Positions 7,827 through 13,930 of a stretch of DNA of 20,510 bases are shown here, in pieces. A model generated the notes under the pieces. The model was not told the origin of the DNA. It did not search any database and saw only the letters and a program-made list of their open reading frames with translations. This DNA comes from Solirubrobacterales bacterium (lineage in GTDB: Bacteria; Actinomycetota; Thermoleophilia; Solirubrobacterales; Solirubrobacteraceae), in contig PLBZ01000092.1 of assembly GCA_003134675.1 (NCBI GenBank), forward strand, positions 13,039 to 33,548, in the 5' to 3' direction. Each line of letters opens with the position of its first letter. Within the stretch, counting starts at the first letter, position 1. Both the position numbers and the translations under genes were made by a program.

Positions 7827-8008
7827 TGACCAACTGTACGCACGCGAGGATCTCCTGGATCACCCAACCCTCTGCGGGGCCTGAATCGATCAACCCCCTG
7901 CGCGATCGGGTGTATTCGCCAGCGCCGGCGGCAGTCAGCGCGCTCTCCCGATGCCGTGCCCGAGCCATCTTCTGATCCGCCACTGCCTCCTCCACGTATA
8001 GGAGGTCA
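7827..8008. promoter_or_regulatory. Divergent regulatory region between sigma gene and ferritin-like operon
   Basis: This gap must hold the promoters for both directions. Two CAACCC tracts occur at 7865-7870 and 7891-7896, inside an imperfect repeat (GATCACCCAACCC and GATCAACCCCC). AAC-type hexamers are common in ECF -35 elements, so these are candidates for sigma binding. I could not pair either with a convincing -10, so no exact promoter is called. No inverted repeat or other gene is evident. Confidence 0.35.
7833..7838 (-). promoter_or_regulatory. Candidate leaderless -10 box for the sigma factor gene
   Basis: On the minus strand TACAGT ends 6 nt before ATG 7826, which would place the transcript start at the ATG. 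The same hexamer occurs before the GTG of the ABC exporter at 1642. No good -35 was found, so an alternative sigma factor is possible. Confidence 0.35.
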
Positions 8009-8065
8009 ATGGCACGACCCGACATCTCCGGGCGGCCGGCAACCGACAAGGAGACAAAGCAATGA
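8009..8065 (+). CDS. Possible 18-codon leader peptide overlapping the first ferritin-like gene
   Basis: ATG 8009 follows a full AGGAGG (8000-8005), with only 3 nt between them. It encodes an 18-residue peptide, MARPDISGRPATDKETKQ. Its TGA (8063-8065) overlaps the ATG of the first ferritin-like gene as ATGA. The arrangement resembles the coupled overlaps seen twice elsewhere in the window. It has no family resemblance and may only deliver ribosomes to the downstream start, which also has its own AAGGAG. The short spacing makes efficient initiation uncertain. Confidence 0.35.
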   Translation: MARPDISGRPATDKETKQ

Positions 8066-8757
8066 GCTATCAGATCAACATTGACGAGGTCGATGTCGAC
8101 GGTGCTGTTCGTGAGGCGGCAGAGGAGGTTTCGGGCGATACCCGTCTGAGCTTCCTGACCAAGGCAGGGGTCGGCGCGGCGGGAGTGATGAGCGGCGGCG
8201 CGGTCCTGTCGGCGCTTGCGCCCACGGCGTTTGCTGCTGGCGGTGGCCGTCCCCCGGCTTCGTTCGGCAAGGGTGACATTGGAATCCTCAACTACGCCCT
8301 CACGCTGGAGTACCTGGAGGCCGCTTTCTACAACGGCGCGACCGCGGCCAACCTGCCGCTCAGCACACAGGCGTCGGTATTCCTCAAGGTCGTCACCAAG
8401 GACGAGAACGCCCATGTCGCGTTCTTGAAGAAAGCGCTCGGCTCGAAGGCTGCGAAGGAACCGAAGTTCGACTTCAAAGGCGCCAACACCAACGCGGAAA
8501 TGTTCCTGAAGACCGCGCAGGTGCTCGAGAACACCGGCGTGCACGCTTACTCCGGACAGGCGTTGAACATCAAGAAGGGCGCCTACGTGAAGGCTGCCGT
8601 GTCGATCCTCACAATCGAGGCGCGTCACGCCAGCGTGATCGGTCTCCTGAACGACCCCAGCGGCGAAATGATCGCCCCCGACGGTCCGTTTGACACGCCG
8701 TTCACCGCCGCCGAGGTGCTCGCCGCCGTGAAGGGCACCGGCTTCATCGTCGGCTAA
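8062..8757 (+). CDS. Exported ferritin-like domain protein 1
   Basis: A 231-residue protein of the Ferritin_2 (desiccation-related) type. The four-helix diiron pattern is complete: LTLEYLE (Glu83, Glu86), ENAH (Glu115, His118), Glu156 in VLENTG, and EARH (Glu186, His189). An N-terminal leader runs from about residue 27: TRLSFLTKAG, an alanine/glycine-rich hydrophobic stretch, then a cleavage-like AFA (56-58). TRLSFLTK resembles the Tat consensus S/T-R-R-x-F-L-K with Leu in place of the second Arg. ATG 8062 follows AAGGAG (8048-8053) by 8 nt. It is first of three tandem paralogues ahead of tatA and tatC. Family members may bind or oxidise iron or protect against peroxide; the exact activity here is unknown. 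Confidence 0.85.
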   Translation: MSYQINIDEVDVDGAVREAAEEVSGDTRLSFLTKAGVGAAGVMSGGAVLSALAPTAFAAGGGRPPASFGKGDIGILNYALTLEYLEAAFYNGATAANLPLSTQASVFLKVVTKDENAHVAFLKKALGSKAAKEPKFDFKGANTNAEMFLKTAQVLENTGVHAYSGQALNIKKGAYVKAAVSILTIEARHASVIGLLNDPSGEMIAPDGPFDTPFTAAEVLAAVKGTGFIVG

Positions 8758-8813
8758 ACGGAGTGAACCCAGCACAGCTTGATGTGATCCGAAGTTTTTC
8801 ATTTCCTGCGAAT

Positions 8814-8819
8814 AGGAGG
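8814..8819 (+). promoter_or_regulatory. Ribosome binding site deciding the second ferritin-like start
   Basis: A perfect AGGAGG lies 9 nt before ATG 8829. This favours ATG 8829 over an in-frame GTG at 8763, which would add 22 residues without any leader-like character. Confidence 0.75.
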
Positions 8820-8828
8820 CGTCCCGTT

Positions 8829-9539
8829 ATGTCCAGTCCAGCGAACGAGCAATCCGAGCAGCCGGTGCCCCAGCCGGCTGGGATCGTCGAGCGCCTTGTG
8901 CGCGACGACTCTGACCGCAAGCGCTTTCTGAAGATGGCCGGCGCTGCGGGTGCCACAAGCTTCGGGGCGTTCGTGCTCGCCGCCTGCGGGAGCAGCAGCA
9001 AAAGTAAAACAGCCGCCTCGACAGCGGCGGCGCCACCAACGACGAGCACAGCGGCTCAGAACAGCAGCACGGGTGATCTGGCAATCGTTAACTACGCCCT
9101 GACGCTCGAGTACCTGGAGACCGAGTTCTACGCCAAGGTCGTCGCCTCTGGCCTGTTCACCGGCACGGTCGGCAACCTGATCAAGGACTTCGGGGCCCAG
9201 GAGCAGACCCATGTGGAAGCGCTCAAAGGCACCGCTGAAAAGCTCGGTGGGACACCCGCGGCCAAGCCGGAAGGGAAGTTCCCGATCCAGTCGGCCTCGC
9301 AGGTGGCGCATCTCGCGTACACCGTCGAGAACCTTGGCGCCTCGGCCTATCTCGGCCAGGCCGGGAGCATCCAAAGCCCCGAAGTGCTCGCCGCGGCCTT
9401 GGCGATCCATACGGTCGAGGCGCGTCACGCAGCGACGCTCGGCACGCTCGTCAAGAAGTCAGTCACACCGGATGGCGCGTTCGCCAAGCCTGCCGACATG
9501 CCCACGGTCCTGGCGGCGGTCAAACCGTTCCTGGCCTAA
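8829..9539 (+). CDS. Ferritin-like lipoprotein 2 (Tat-like leader with lipobox)
   Basis: A 236-residue ferritin-like paralogue with a lipoprotein leader. DRKRFLKMAGAAG (29-41) is Tat-like with RK for RR, followed by a hydrophobic stretch and the lipobox LAAC with Cys53 as the lipidation site. A Ser/Thr/Ala-rich linker (54-80) leads to the diiron domain: LTLEYLE (Glu94, Glu97), EQTH (Glu125, His128), Glu167 in TVENLG and EARH (Glu197, His200). So this copy should be anchored on the outer face of the membrane, while its two neighbours appear to be released. It starts 71 nt after paralogue 1 and ends 31 nt before paralogue 3. Confidence 0.87.
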   Translation: MSSPANEQSEQPVPQPAGIVERLVRDDSDRKRFLKMAGAAGATSFGAFVLAACGSSSKSKTAASTAAAPPTTSTAAQNSSTGDLAIVNYALTLEYLETEFYAKVVASGLFTGTVGNLIKDFGAQEQTHVEALKGTAEKLGGTPAAKPEGKFPIQSASQVAHLAYTVENLGASAYLGQAGSIQSPEVLAAALAIHTVEARHAATLGTLVKKSVTPDGAFAKPADMPTVLAAVKPFLA

Positions 9540-9570
9540 AACCTCAACGAGCTACATGAAAGGAACTGAA

Positions 9571-10200
9571 ATGAGCAATCACGAGATAGCCAACCCGCAG
9601 TTGGGTGGTGTCGAGGTTCATGGCATGACCCGCGCTAGCTTCATACTGCGCGGCACGCTGGCCGCAGGCGCCGTCTACGGCCTGGGATCGGTGGCGCCGT
9701 TCGTCTCCCAGGCGTTTGCCGCGGGCGGCGGGGATGCGGAAATCCTCAACTTCGCCCTCACCCTGGAGTACCTGGAGGCCGACTTCTACACCGTCAAGGG
9801 CAGACAGGTTGGCCTCTCCGGCCAGGCCAGGGCGTACGCGTCGCAGTTCAGCGCCGAGGAGTCAGAGCACGTCACCGCGCTCACCGCTGCGATCAAGCAG
9901 CTCGGCGGCACGCCCGTGAAGAAACCGACGTTCGTGTTCCCCACATCCGATGAAAAGTCGTTCCTGGCGTTGGCCTCGACACTCGAGAACACAGGTGTCG
10001 GCGCCTACAACGGCGCCGGGCCATCGATCAAGGATAAGAAGGTACTGGCCGCGGCCGGCAGCATTGTTCAGATCGAGGCGCGTCACGCCGCGGCGATCGA
10101 CCTGCTGATCGGCAAGAGCCCGACACCAAACCAGGGCTTTGACAGGCCGATCGAACAGGCCAAGGTCCTCACGGCGGTAAAGCCGCTTATCAAGGCCTGA
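9571..10200 (+). CDS. Exported ferritin-like domain protein 3
   Basis: A 209-residue third paralogue. The leader TRASFILRGTLAAG (20-33) is Tat-like with Ala replacing the second Arg, and is followed by a hydrophobic stretch ending SQAFA (46-50), a likely cleavage site. Diiron ligands are complete: LTLEYLE (Glu66, Glu69), ESEH (Glu97, His100), Glu139 in TLENTG and EARH (Glu169, His172). ATG 9571 is chosen because AAAGGA (9559-9564) sits 6 nt upstream. The frame is open far upstream inside paralogue 2, but that part reads as arginine/serine-rich noise. Core nucleotide blocks such as the LEYLE and EARH segments are almost identical to those of paralogues 1 and 2, pointing to tandem duplication. 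Confidence 0.87.
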   Translation: MSNHEIANPQLGGVEVHGMTRASFILRGTLAAGAVYGLGSVAPFVSQAFAAGGGDAEILNFALTLEYLEADFYTVKGRQVGLSGQARAYASQFSAEESEHVTALTAAIKQLGGTPVKKPTFVFPTSDEKSFLALASTLENTGVGAYNGAGPSIKDKKVLAAAGSIVQIEARHAAAIDLLIGKSPTPNQGFDRPIEQAKVLTAVKPLIKA

Positions 10201-10221
10201 GCCTGCGCCGACAGGCGGCGC
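10201..10221 (+). other. Small stem-loop between ferritin-like gene 3 and tatA
   Basis: Directly after the stop, GCCTG...CAGGC (6-nt loop) or, alternatively, GCGCC...GGCGC (7-nt loop) can pair. These mutually exclusive 5-bp stems could partly terminate or stabilise the upstream mRNA, giving more ferritin than Tat message. Weak; no U-tract. Confidence 0.25.
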
Positions 10222-10260
10222 TGGCTATCCCGTAACCAGACAGAGGAGTTGATCCACACC

Positions 10261-10509
10261 ATGGGACTCGATAACCCAATCCACATAGCGTTTCTGCTGA
10301 TCCTGCTGCTGCTCGTCTTCGGAGCCAAGCGACTGCCCGAGATGGGCCGCTCGCTCGGCAGCGGGATGCGCGGCTTCAAGGACTCGCTCAGCGGCGAGAG
10401 CGCCGAGCCGTCACTGAGCAGCACCGAGCAGCAGCCGACCCCGATAACAACCCACAACACCCCCGCCCCGGCAGCAGTCGCACAGCCCACGCCGCCGGCC
10501 GCCGCCTGA
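10261..10509 (+). CDS. tatA: Twin-arginine translocase subunit TatA
   Basis: An 82-residue TatA-family protein with a short N-terminal transmembrane helix (about 7-20), the hinge FG at 20-21, and the amphipathic helix GAKRLPEMGRSLGSGMRGFK (21-40), all classic TatA features. A Pro/Thr/Ala-rich tail follows. His8 occupies the polar position that is Gln8 in E. coli TatA. ATG 10261 gives the canonical short N-terminus; AGGAG (10244-10248) is 12 nt away, rather far, and an in-frame TTG at 10249 is possible but too close to it. TatA forms the pore-type oligomer of the Tat system. No separate tatB is seen here, so this may be a minimal TatAC system or rely on a TatB elsewhere. Confidence 0.9.
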   Translation: MGLDNPIHIAFLLILLLLVFGAKRLPEMGRSLGSGMRGFKDSLSGESAEPSLSSTEQQPTPITTHNTPAPAAVAQPTPPAAA

Positions 10510-10537
10510 GCGCCAACGACGAGCGCCGGGAGAGATT

Positions 10538-11512
10538 ATGGCTGTAGCGGCTGGCCACATCGGCCACGAAGACCGACTGGACGTCGTCGAGCACCTAACG
10601 GAGCTGCGGGTACGGCTGATCATCTCCCTGGCGGCACTCGCCGTCGCGTTCGGCCTGTGCATGTGGCAGAACCACACGCTGCTGAACATCATCAACAAGC
10701 CGCTCGCACACCAAACCCAAAAACAGGTGCGCGCGGGTAACGGCCCGCTCGGCGCTACCTACACCGTCCAGCAAAGCGCGCGCACCGTCGCAACCCAACT
10801 GGAGGTCGTGGTCGGCACGCTGCAGCGACCGGGCAGCGGCGCGTCAGCGGCCACACGCGCTTCTCTTGCCGGCGTGACCCCAGAACTCCACAAGGCGATC
10901 ACCGGTCTCTCCAAGCCACCCGAAGGCGACAAGCCCGTGACCTTGGGGATCGGTGAGCCATTCACGACCACGATCGGCGTGGCGCTGATCTTCGCGTTCA
11001 TCCTCGCCCTGCCGGTCATCCTCTACGAGCTCTACGGGTTCCTGCTGCCGGCATTCAGCCCCGAGCAGCAGAAGATCACATCCTCGCTCATGCTGTCAAT
11101 CCCGTTCCTCTTCATAGCCGGGGTGACATTCGGCTATTTCGTCGTCCTGCCGGCAGCGGTCCGCTTCTTTCAGAACTTCAACAGCAGCGAGTTCAACGTC
11201 CTCGTGCAAGCCAACCAGTACTACCACTTCGCCGCCGTCACACTGCTCGCGATGGGACTCATCTTCCAAGTCCCCGTTGGCATCCTCGCAGCCACACGCA
11301 CAGGGATCGTCACACCCCACCAGGTGCGCCACAACCGTCGCTACGCGATCCTCGCCTGCGGAGCCGTCGCCGCGTTCCTACCAGGCGACGCGATCACGCT
11401 CCTACTCGAGACAGTCCCGCTATACCTGCTGTTCGAGGCAAGCCTGCTGCTCGCCACGATCGTCGAACACAGGGAGAAAGCACGCGCGGCGCGCTTGTTC
11501 CGTTCTCGATAG
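10538..11512 (+). CDS. tatC: Twin-arginine translocase subunit TatC with enlarged first extracytoplasmic loop
   Basis: A 324-residue TatC, the receptor for twin-arginine signal peptides. The N-terminal motif HLTELRVRL keeps Glu22 (E. coli Glu15), and SPEQQK keeps Glu176 (E. coli Glu103), the two residues that contact the arginine pair. Six helices lie near 26-43, 146-166, 186-206, 230-252, 268-283 and 287-308. Between KPL (54-56) and EPFTT (140-144) there are about 83 residues against about 17 in E. coli, so the first extracytoplasmic loop carries roughly 65 extra residues. Helix 4 reads IFQVPVG where E. coli has SFEVPVA, with Gln244 at the Glu170 position. ATG 10538 follows GGGAG at 5 nt. 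It is last in the ferritin-tat operon. Confidence 0.9.
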   Translation: MAVAAGHIGHEDRLDVVEHLTELRVRLIISLAALAVAFGLCMWQNHTLLNIINKPLAHQTQKQVRAGNGPLGATYTVQQSARTVATQLEVVVGTLQRPGSGASAATRASLAGVTPELHKAITGLSKPPEGDKPVTLGIGEPFTTTIGVALIFAFILALPVILYELYGFLLPAFSPEQQKITSSLMLSIPFLFIAGVTFGYFVVLPAAVRFFQNFNSSEFNVLVQANQYYHFAAVTLLAMGLIFQVPVGILAATRTGIVTPHQVRHNRRYAILACGAVAAFLPGDAITLLLETVPLYLLFEASLLLATIVEHREKARAARLFRSR

Positions 11513-11593
11513 CCATATAGATGCAAAAGCGTCGGCATCGAGATGCGCGACGCTCAACTGGGTGTGCTCGTCTGACACTGCTCCTCGAATCTA
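11513..11593 (-). pseudogene. Decayed 5' end of a second dinB gene (direct repeat, copy 2)
   Basis: On the minus strand a GTG at 11578 begins (M/V)SDEHTQLSVAHLDADAF, which matches MLTEHSELSTAHLDADAF at the start of the intact dinB; 12 of 16 residues from the third position on are identical. About 44 bp align at 36 identical positions, and TAGATT upstream is shared. After DADAF the match fades (ASIWLSR against YVSIELGR, one codon missing) and the frame runs into the antisense of tatC. Only the catalytic-Asp start region of dinB remains, so no protein function is expected. It shows that dinB sequence once lay on this side of the sigma-ferritin-tat block too. Confidence 0.75.
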
Positions 11594-11622
11594 GCGGCGC
11601 TTGCGGCGGGTGATCCTCCGTC

Positions 11623-12645
11623 TCAGCCAACCGGCGAGCCTGCTCGCCGCGCCAGGATCGCAGCCAAACGAGCGCGGTGAGACTTCGCGCCGCCGAGCAG
11701 CGCAGCGTCGAGCTGTGCGCGCTTGTACAGCCAGTGGACGTCGGCCTCCCAGGTGAATCCGATGCCTCCGTGAGCCTGGATCGCGCTCGCGGTGACCTCG
11801 CGCCCGGCATCCGAGGCAGCCGCCTTGGCCATCGCCGCCGCCTCGGCGAGCCGCTCGGGGTCTGCGTCGGCGGTCCACGCCGCGAACGCCGCCGTGGAGC
11901 GGGCCTTCTCGGTGTCGAGCAGCATCTGCGCGCAGCGGTGTGAAACCGCCTGGTAGGAGCCGACCGGGACACCGAACTGCTTGCGCTCCTTCACGTAGGC
12001 GACGGTCATCTCCAGTGCCCGGTCGCACACACCGACCAGCTCAGAGGCGACCGCGACGATCGCGCGGTCAACGCCGGCGGCGCTGTCGCCGTCGAGCGTC
12101 TCTCCAGCCCCCGCCGGTGCGCTCACACGCGCCGCCGTGCGTGTCGGGTCGATCGAGGCGAGCGGAGTGACCTCCACCTCCTCGACGGCAAGGACTCGCG
12201 CCTGCTCGCCTTCGACGAGGACCACCACCTGGGCATCCGGCGCTCCGATTACCAACTCGGCAGTACCGTTGCGAGCCAGGCCGATCGCGCCGATGCTCGT
12301 GCCGCTGGCCAGGTCTCCCAGCCAGCGCTCCTGCTGGGATTGGGACCCGGAGTGCTCGATCAGCGTGGCCGCGAGCACGCTTCCCATAAACGGCACCGGA
12401 GCGACTGCTCGCCCCAGCTCCTCGCACAGGATCGACAGCTCGACCCGGCCGAGACCCTGGCCGCCATGCTCCTCCGATACCGCGATGCCGGGCCACCCGA
12501 GCTCGCACAGCTCGCTCCACAGGCGCTCGTCGGTGCGGCCAGTCTCGGCGTGCTCGCGCACGCGCTCGGGCCTCGCGCGCTCGGCCAGAAGCTCGCGTGC
12601 GGTGCGCTGTATTTCGCGCTGGTCGTCGGTGAGACCAAAATCCAT
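11623..12645 (-). CDS. Acyl-CoA dehydrogenase, small partner subunit (FadE28/ChsE1-like)
   Basis: A 340-residue acyl-CoA dehydrogenase fold protein. Start MDFGLTDDQREIQRTARELL, then the helical N-terminal domain, a short and poorly conserved beta domain, and the C-terminal helical domain with VKERKQFGVPVGSYQAVSHR and QAHGGIGFTWEADVHWLYKR, the FAD-contacting motifs. The NER-type catalytic Glu seen in its neighbour is not present. That combination, and the 340/388 residue lengths, match the actinobacterial heteromeric dehydrogenases (such as ChsE1-ChsE2), in which only one subunit carries the catalytic base. ATG 12645 follows a strong purine-rich GGAGGG. It lies 18 nt after the stop of its partner in the same operon. 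Confidence 0.85.
   Translation of the reverse strand: MDFGLTDDQREIQRTARELLAERARPERVREHAETGRTDERLWSELCELGWPGIAVSEEHGGQGLGRVELSILCEELGRAVAPVPFMGSVLAATLIEHSGSQSQQERWLGDLASGTSIGAIGLARNGTAELVIGAPDAQVVVLVEGEQARVLAVEEVEVTPLASIDPTRTAARVSAPAGAGETLDGDSAAGVDRAIVAVASELVGVCDRALEMTVAYVKERKQFGVPVGSYQAVSHRCAQMLLDTEKARSTAAFAAWTADADPERLAEAAAMAKAAASDAGREVTASAIQAHGGIGFTWEADVHWLYKRAQLDAALLGGAKSHRARLAAILARRAGSPVG
11633..11648. repeat. Inverted repeat near the 3' end of the acyl-CoA dehydrogenase gene
   Basis: GGCGAGC-CT-GCTCGCC has perfect 7-bp arms inside the last codons of the small dehydrogenase subunit, near the convergent tatC end. It could act as a weak transcription stop for either direction, but has no U-tract and may simply reflect Gly/Ala/Arg codon use. 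Confidence 0.25.
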
Positions 12646-12663
12646 ACCTCTCCCCCCTCCCTC

Positions 12664-13830
12664 CTACGCCGTGGCCTTCAGGCGCGGCAGGCCAAGCACG
12701 CGCTCGGCGACGATGTTCTTCAGCACCTCGGTGGTGCCCCCCTCCAGGGTGTTGCCTCTAGCGCGCAGCAGCTCATAGCTCCAGCTGGTGCCGGCGGTGA
12801 GCGCCTGTGGCCCGATCACGTCGGCGGCAAGCTGGGTCAGGCGTTGGTTGGTGTCCGACCACAGCCACTTCACCAGCGAGCCCTCGGGGCCCGGCTGACC
12901 GTACTTCTCGACGTCGGTCAGGCCCTTCCAGGCGAGCAGCCGAATCGACTCGCAGCGCACGTGCAGCTCCGCCAGCGCGTCGGCGTACAGCGCATCCTCC
13001 AGCAGCCCGCGCTCGGCCGCGATCGCGATCAGGTCGTCGAGCAGCTGGCGCAGGCGGATCTGGAGCGCGAAGCCCAGGCCGGCGCGCTCGTTCATGAGCG
13101 TCGTCAGCGCGACCTTCCAGCCATTGCCCACGCCGCCGACGACGTTCGCGTCGGGAATCCGTGCCTCCTCGATGAACAGCTCGTTGAACTCCGCCTCGCC
13201 CGTGATCTGACGCAGCGGACGCACCTGCACGGCATCCTGCTCCATGTCCATCAGGAAATACGTCAATCCCTTGTGCTTGGCGACCTCGCCGTCCGTGCGC
13301 GCCACGAGCATGCACCACTTCGAGTACTGCGCCCCGCTCGTCCAGACCTTCTGGCCCGTCACGACCCACTCCTCACCGTCCTTGACCGCACGTGTCTTCA
13401 GCGCAGCGAGGTCAGAGCCGGCGTCCGGCTCGGAGAACCCCTGGCACCAGATCTCCTCGGCCGAGAGGATCGGCGCCAGGTAGCGATCCTTCTGCTCCTG
13501 GGTACCCCACACCATCAGCGTCGGGCCGCCCAGCAGCAGACCCAGGACGTTGGCCGCCATTGGGACCCGAGCCCGGCCGAGCTCCTCGAAGTAGATCGCC
13601 GACTCGGTCAGCGACGCGCCGCGGCCGCCGTACTCCGTCGGCCAGGACGGCGCCGCCCAGCCAGCGTCGTATAGGCGCCTCTGCCAGTCGCGCCGCCAGA
13701 AGAAATGAGTCCCCTCCCTACCCTCGTCCTCTCCGCCCTCGCTGGGCTCAGGCGCGGGCGGATTCTCGGCGAGCCAGCCGCGCAGCTCCCCGCGAAAGGC
13801 GGTCTCTTGCTCACTGAACGTCAGGTCCAT
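12664..13830 (-). CDS. Acyl-CoA dehydrogenase, catalytic large subunit (FadE29/ChsE2-like)
   Basis: A 388-residue flavoprotein acyl-CoA dehydrogenase (alpha,beta-desaturation of acyl-CoA). Motifs: WPTEYGGRGAS (63-73), QGFSEPDAGSDLAALKTRAV (130-149, FAD/substrate), VTGQKVWTSGA (157-167), LTTLMNERAG (242-251) with Glu248 in the place of the catalytic base known for the heteromeric actinobacterial enzymes, and GGTTEVLKNIVAERVLGLPR near the end. First gene of a two-gene unit with the smaller dehydrogenase. Known pairs of this kind act in degradation of steroid or bile-acid side chains; no other steroid gene is in the window, so the substrate is open. ATG 13830 follows GGAGGGAG (13842-13835). TAGGAT further upstream is a possible -10. 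Confidence 0.87.
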   Translation of the reverse strand: MDLTFSEQETAFRGELRGWLAENPPAPEPSEGGEDEGREGTHFFWRRDWQRRLYDAGWAAPSWPTEYGGRGASLTESAIYFEELGRARVPMAANVLGLLLGGPTLMVWGTQEQKDRYLAPILSAEEIWCQGFSEPDAGSDLAALKTRAVKDGEEWVVTGQKVWTSGAQYSKWCMLVARTDGEVAKHKGLTYFLMDMEQDAVQVRPLRQITGEAEFNELFIEEARIPDANVVGGVGNGWKVALTTLMNERAGLGFALQIRLRQLLDDLIAIAAERGLLEDALYADALAELHVRCESIRLLAWKGLTDVEKYGQPGPEGSLVKWLWSDTNQRLTQLAADVIGPQALTAGTSWSYELLRARGNTLEGGTTEVLKNIVAERVLGLPRLKATA

Positions 13831-13877
13831 GAGGCTCCCTCCACTTCGGACATCCTATGGGTAGGACTTCACTTGCT

Positions 13878-13906
13878 TTGAGTCCATGCCCCGCAAAGCT
13901 TAAGCT
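13878..13906 (+). promoter_or_regulatory. Candidate housekeeping-type promoter of the kinase-like/ABC operon
   Basis: TTGAGT (13878-13883) and TAAGCT (13901-13906) are separated by exactly 17 bp, giving a start near 13913. An AGGGGA (13915-13920) then lies 10 nt before ATG 13931. It lies in the divergent gap with the acyl-CoA dehydrogenase operon. Confidence 0.45.
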
Positions 13907-13930
13907 CGCGCTGTAGGGGATGATGGATGA

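Noticed and set aside
7735-8802. Minus-strand open frame (355 codons) across the sigma-ferritin gap
   Set aside because: It is antisense to the first ferritin-like gene and overlaps the sigma gene; it shows no recognisable domain.
11513-11593. The dinB-like stretch after tatC as a working gene
   Set aside because: Homology ends after about 20 codons and the frame runs into antisense tatC, so it is treated as a relic.
12340-13674. Long plus-strand open frame (444 codons) opposite the acyl-CoA dehydrogenase genes
   Set aside because: It is the antisense of two well-supported dehydrogenase genes, is rich in Arg/His/Leu with no family motif, and has no ribosome site. Such frames are common in high-G+C DNA.
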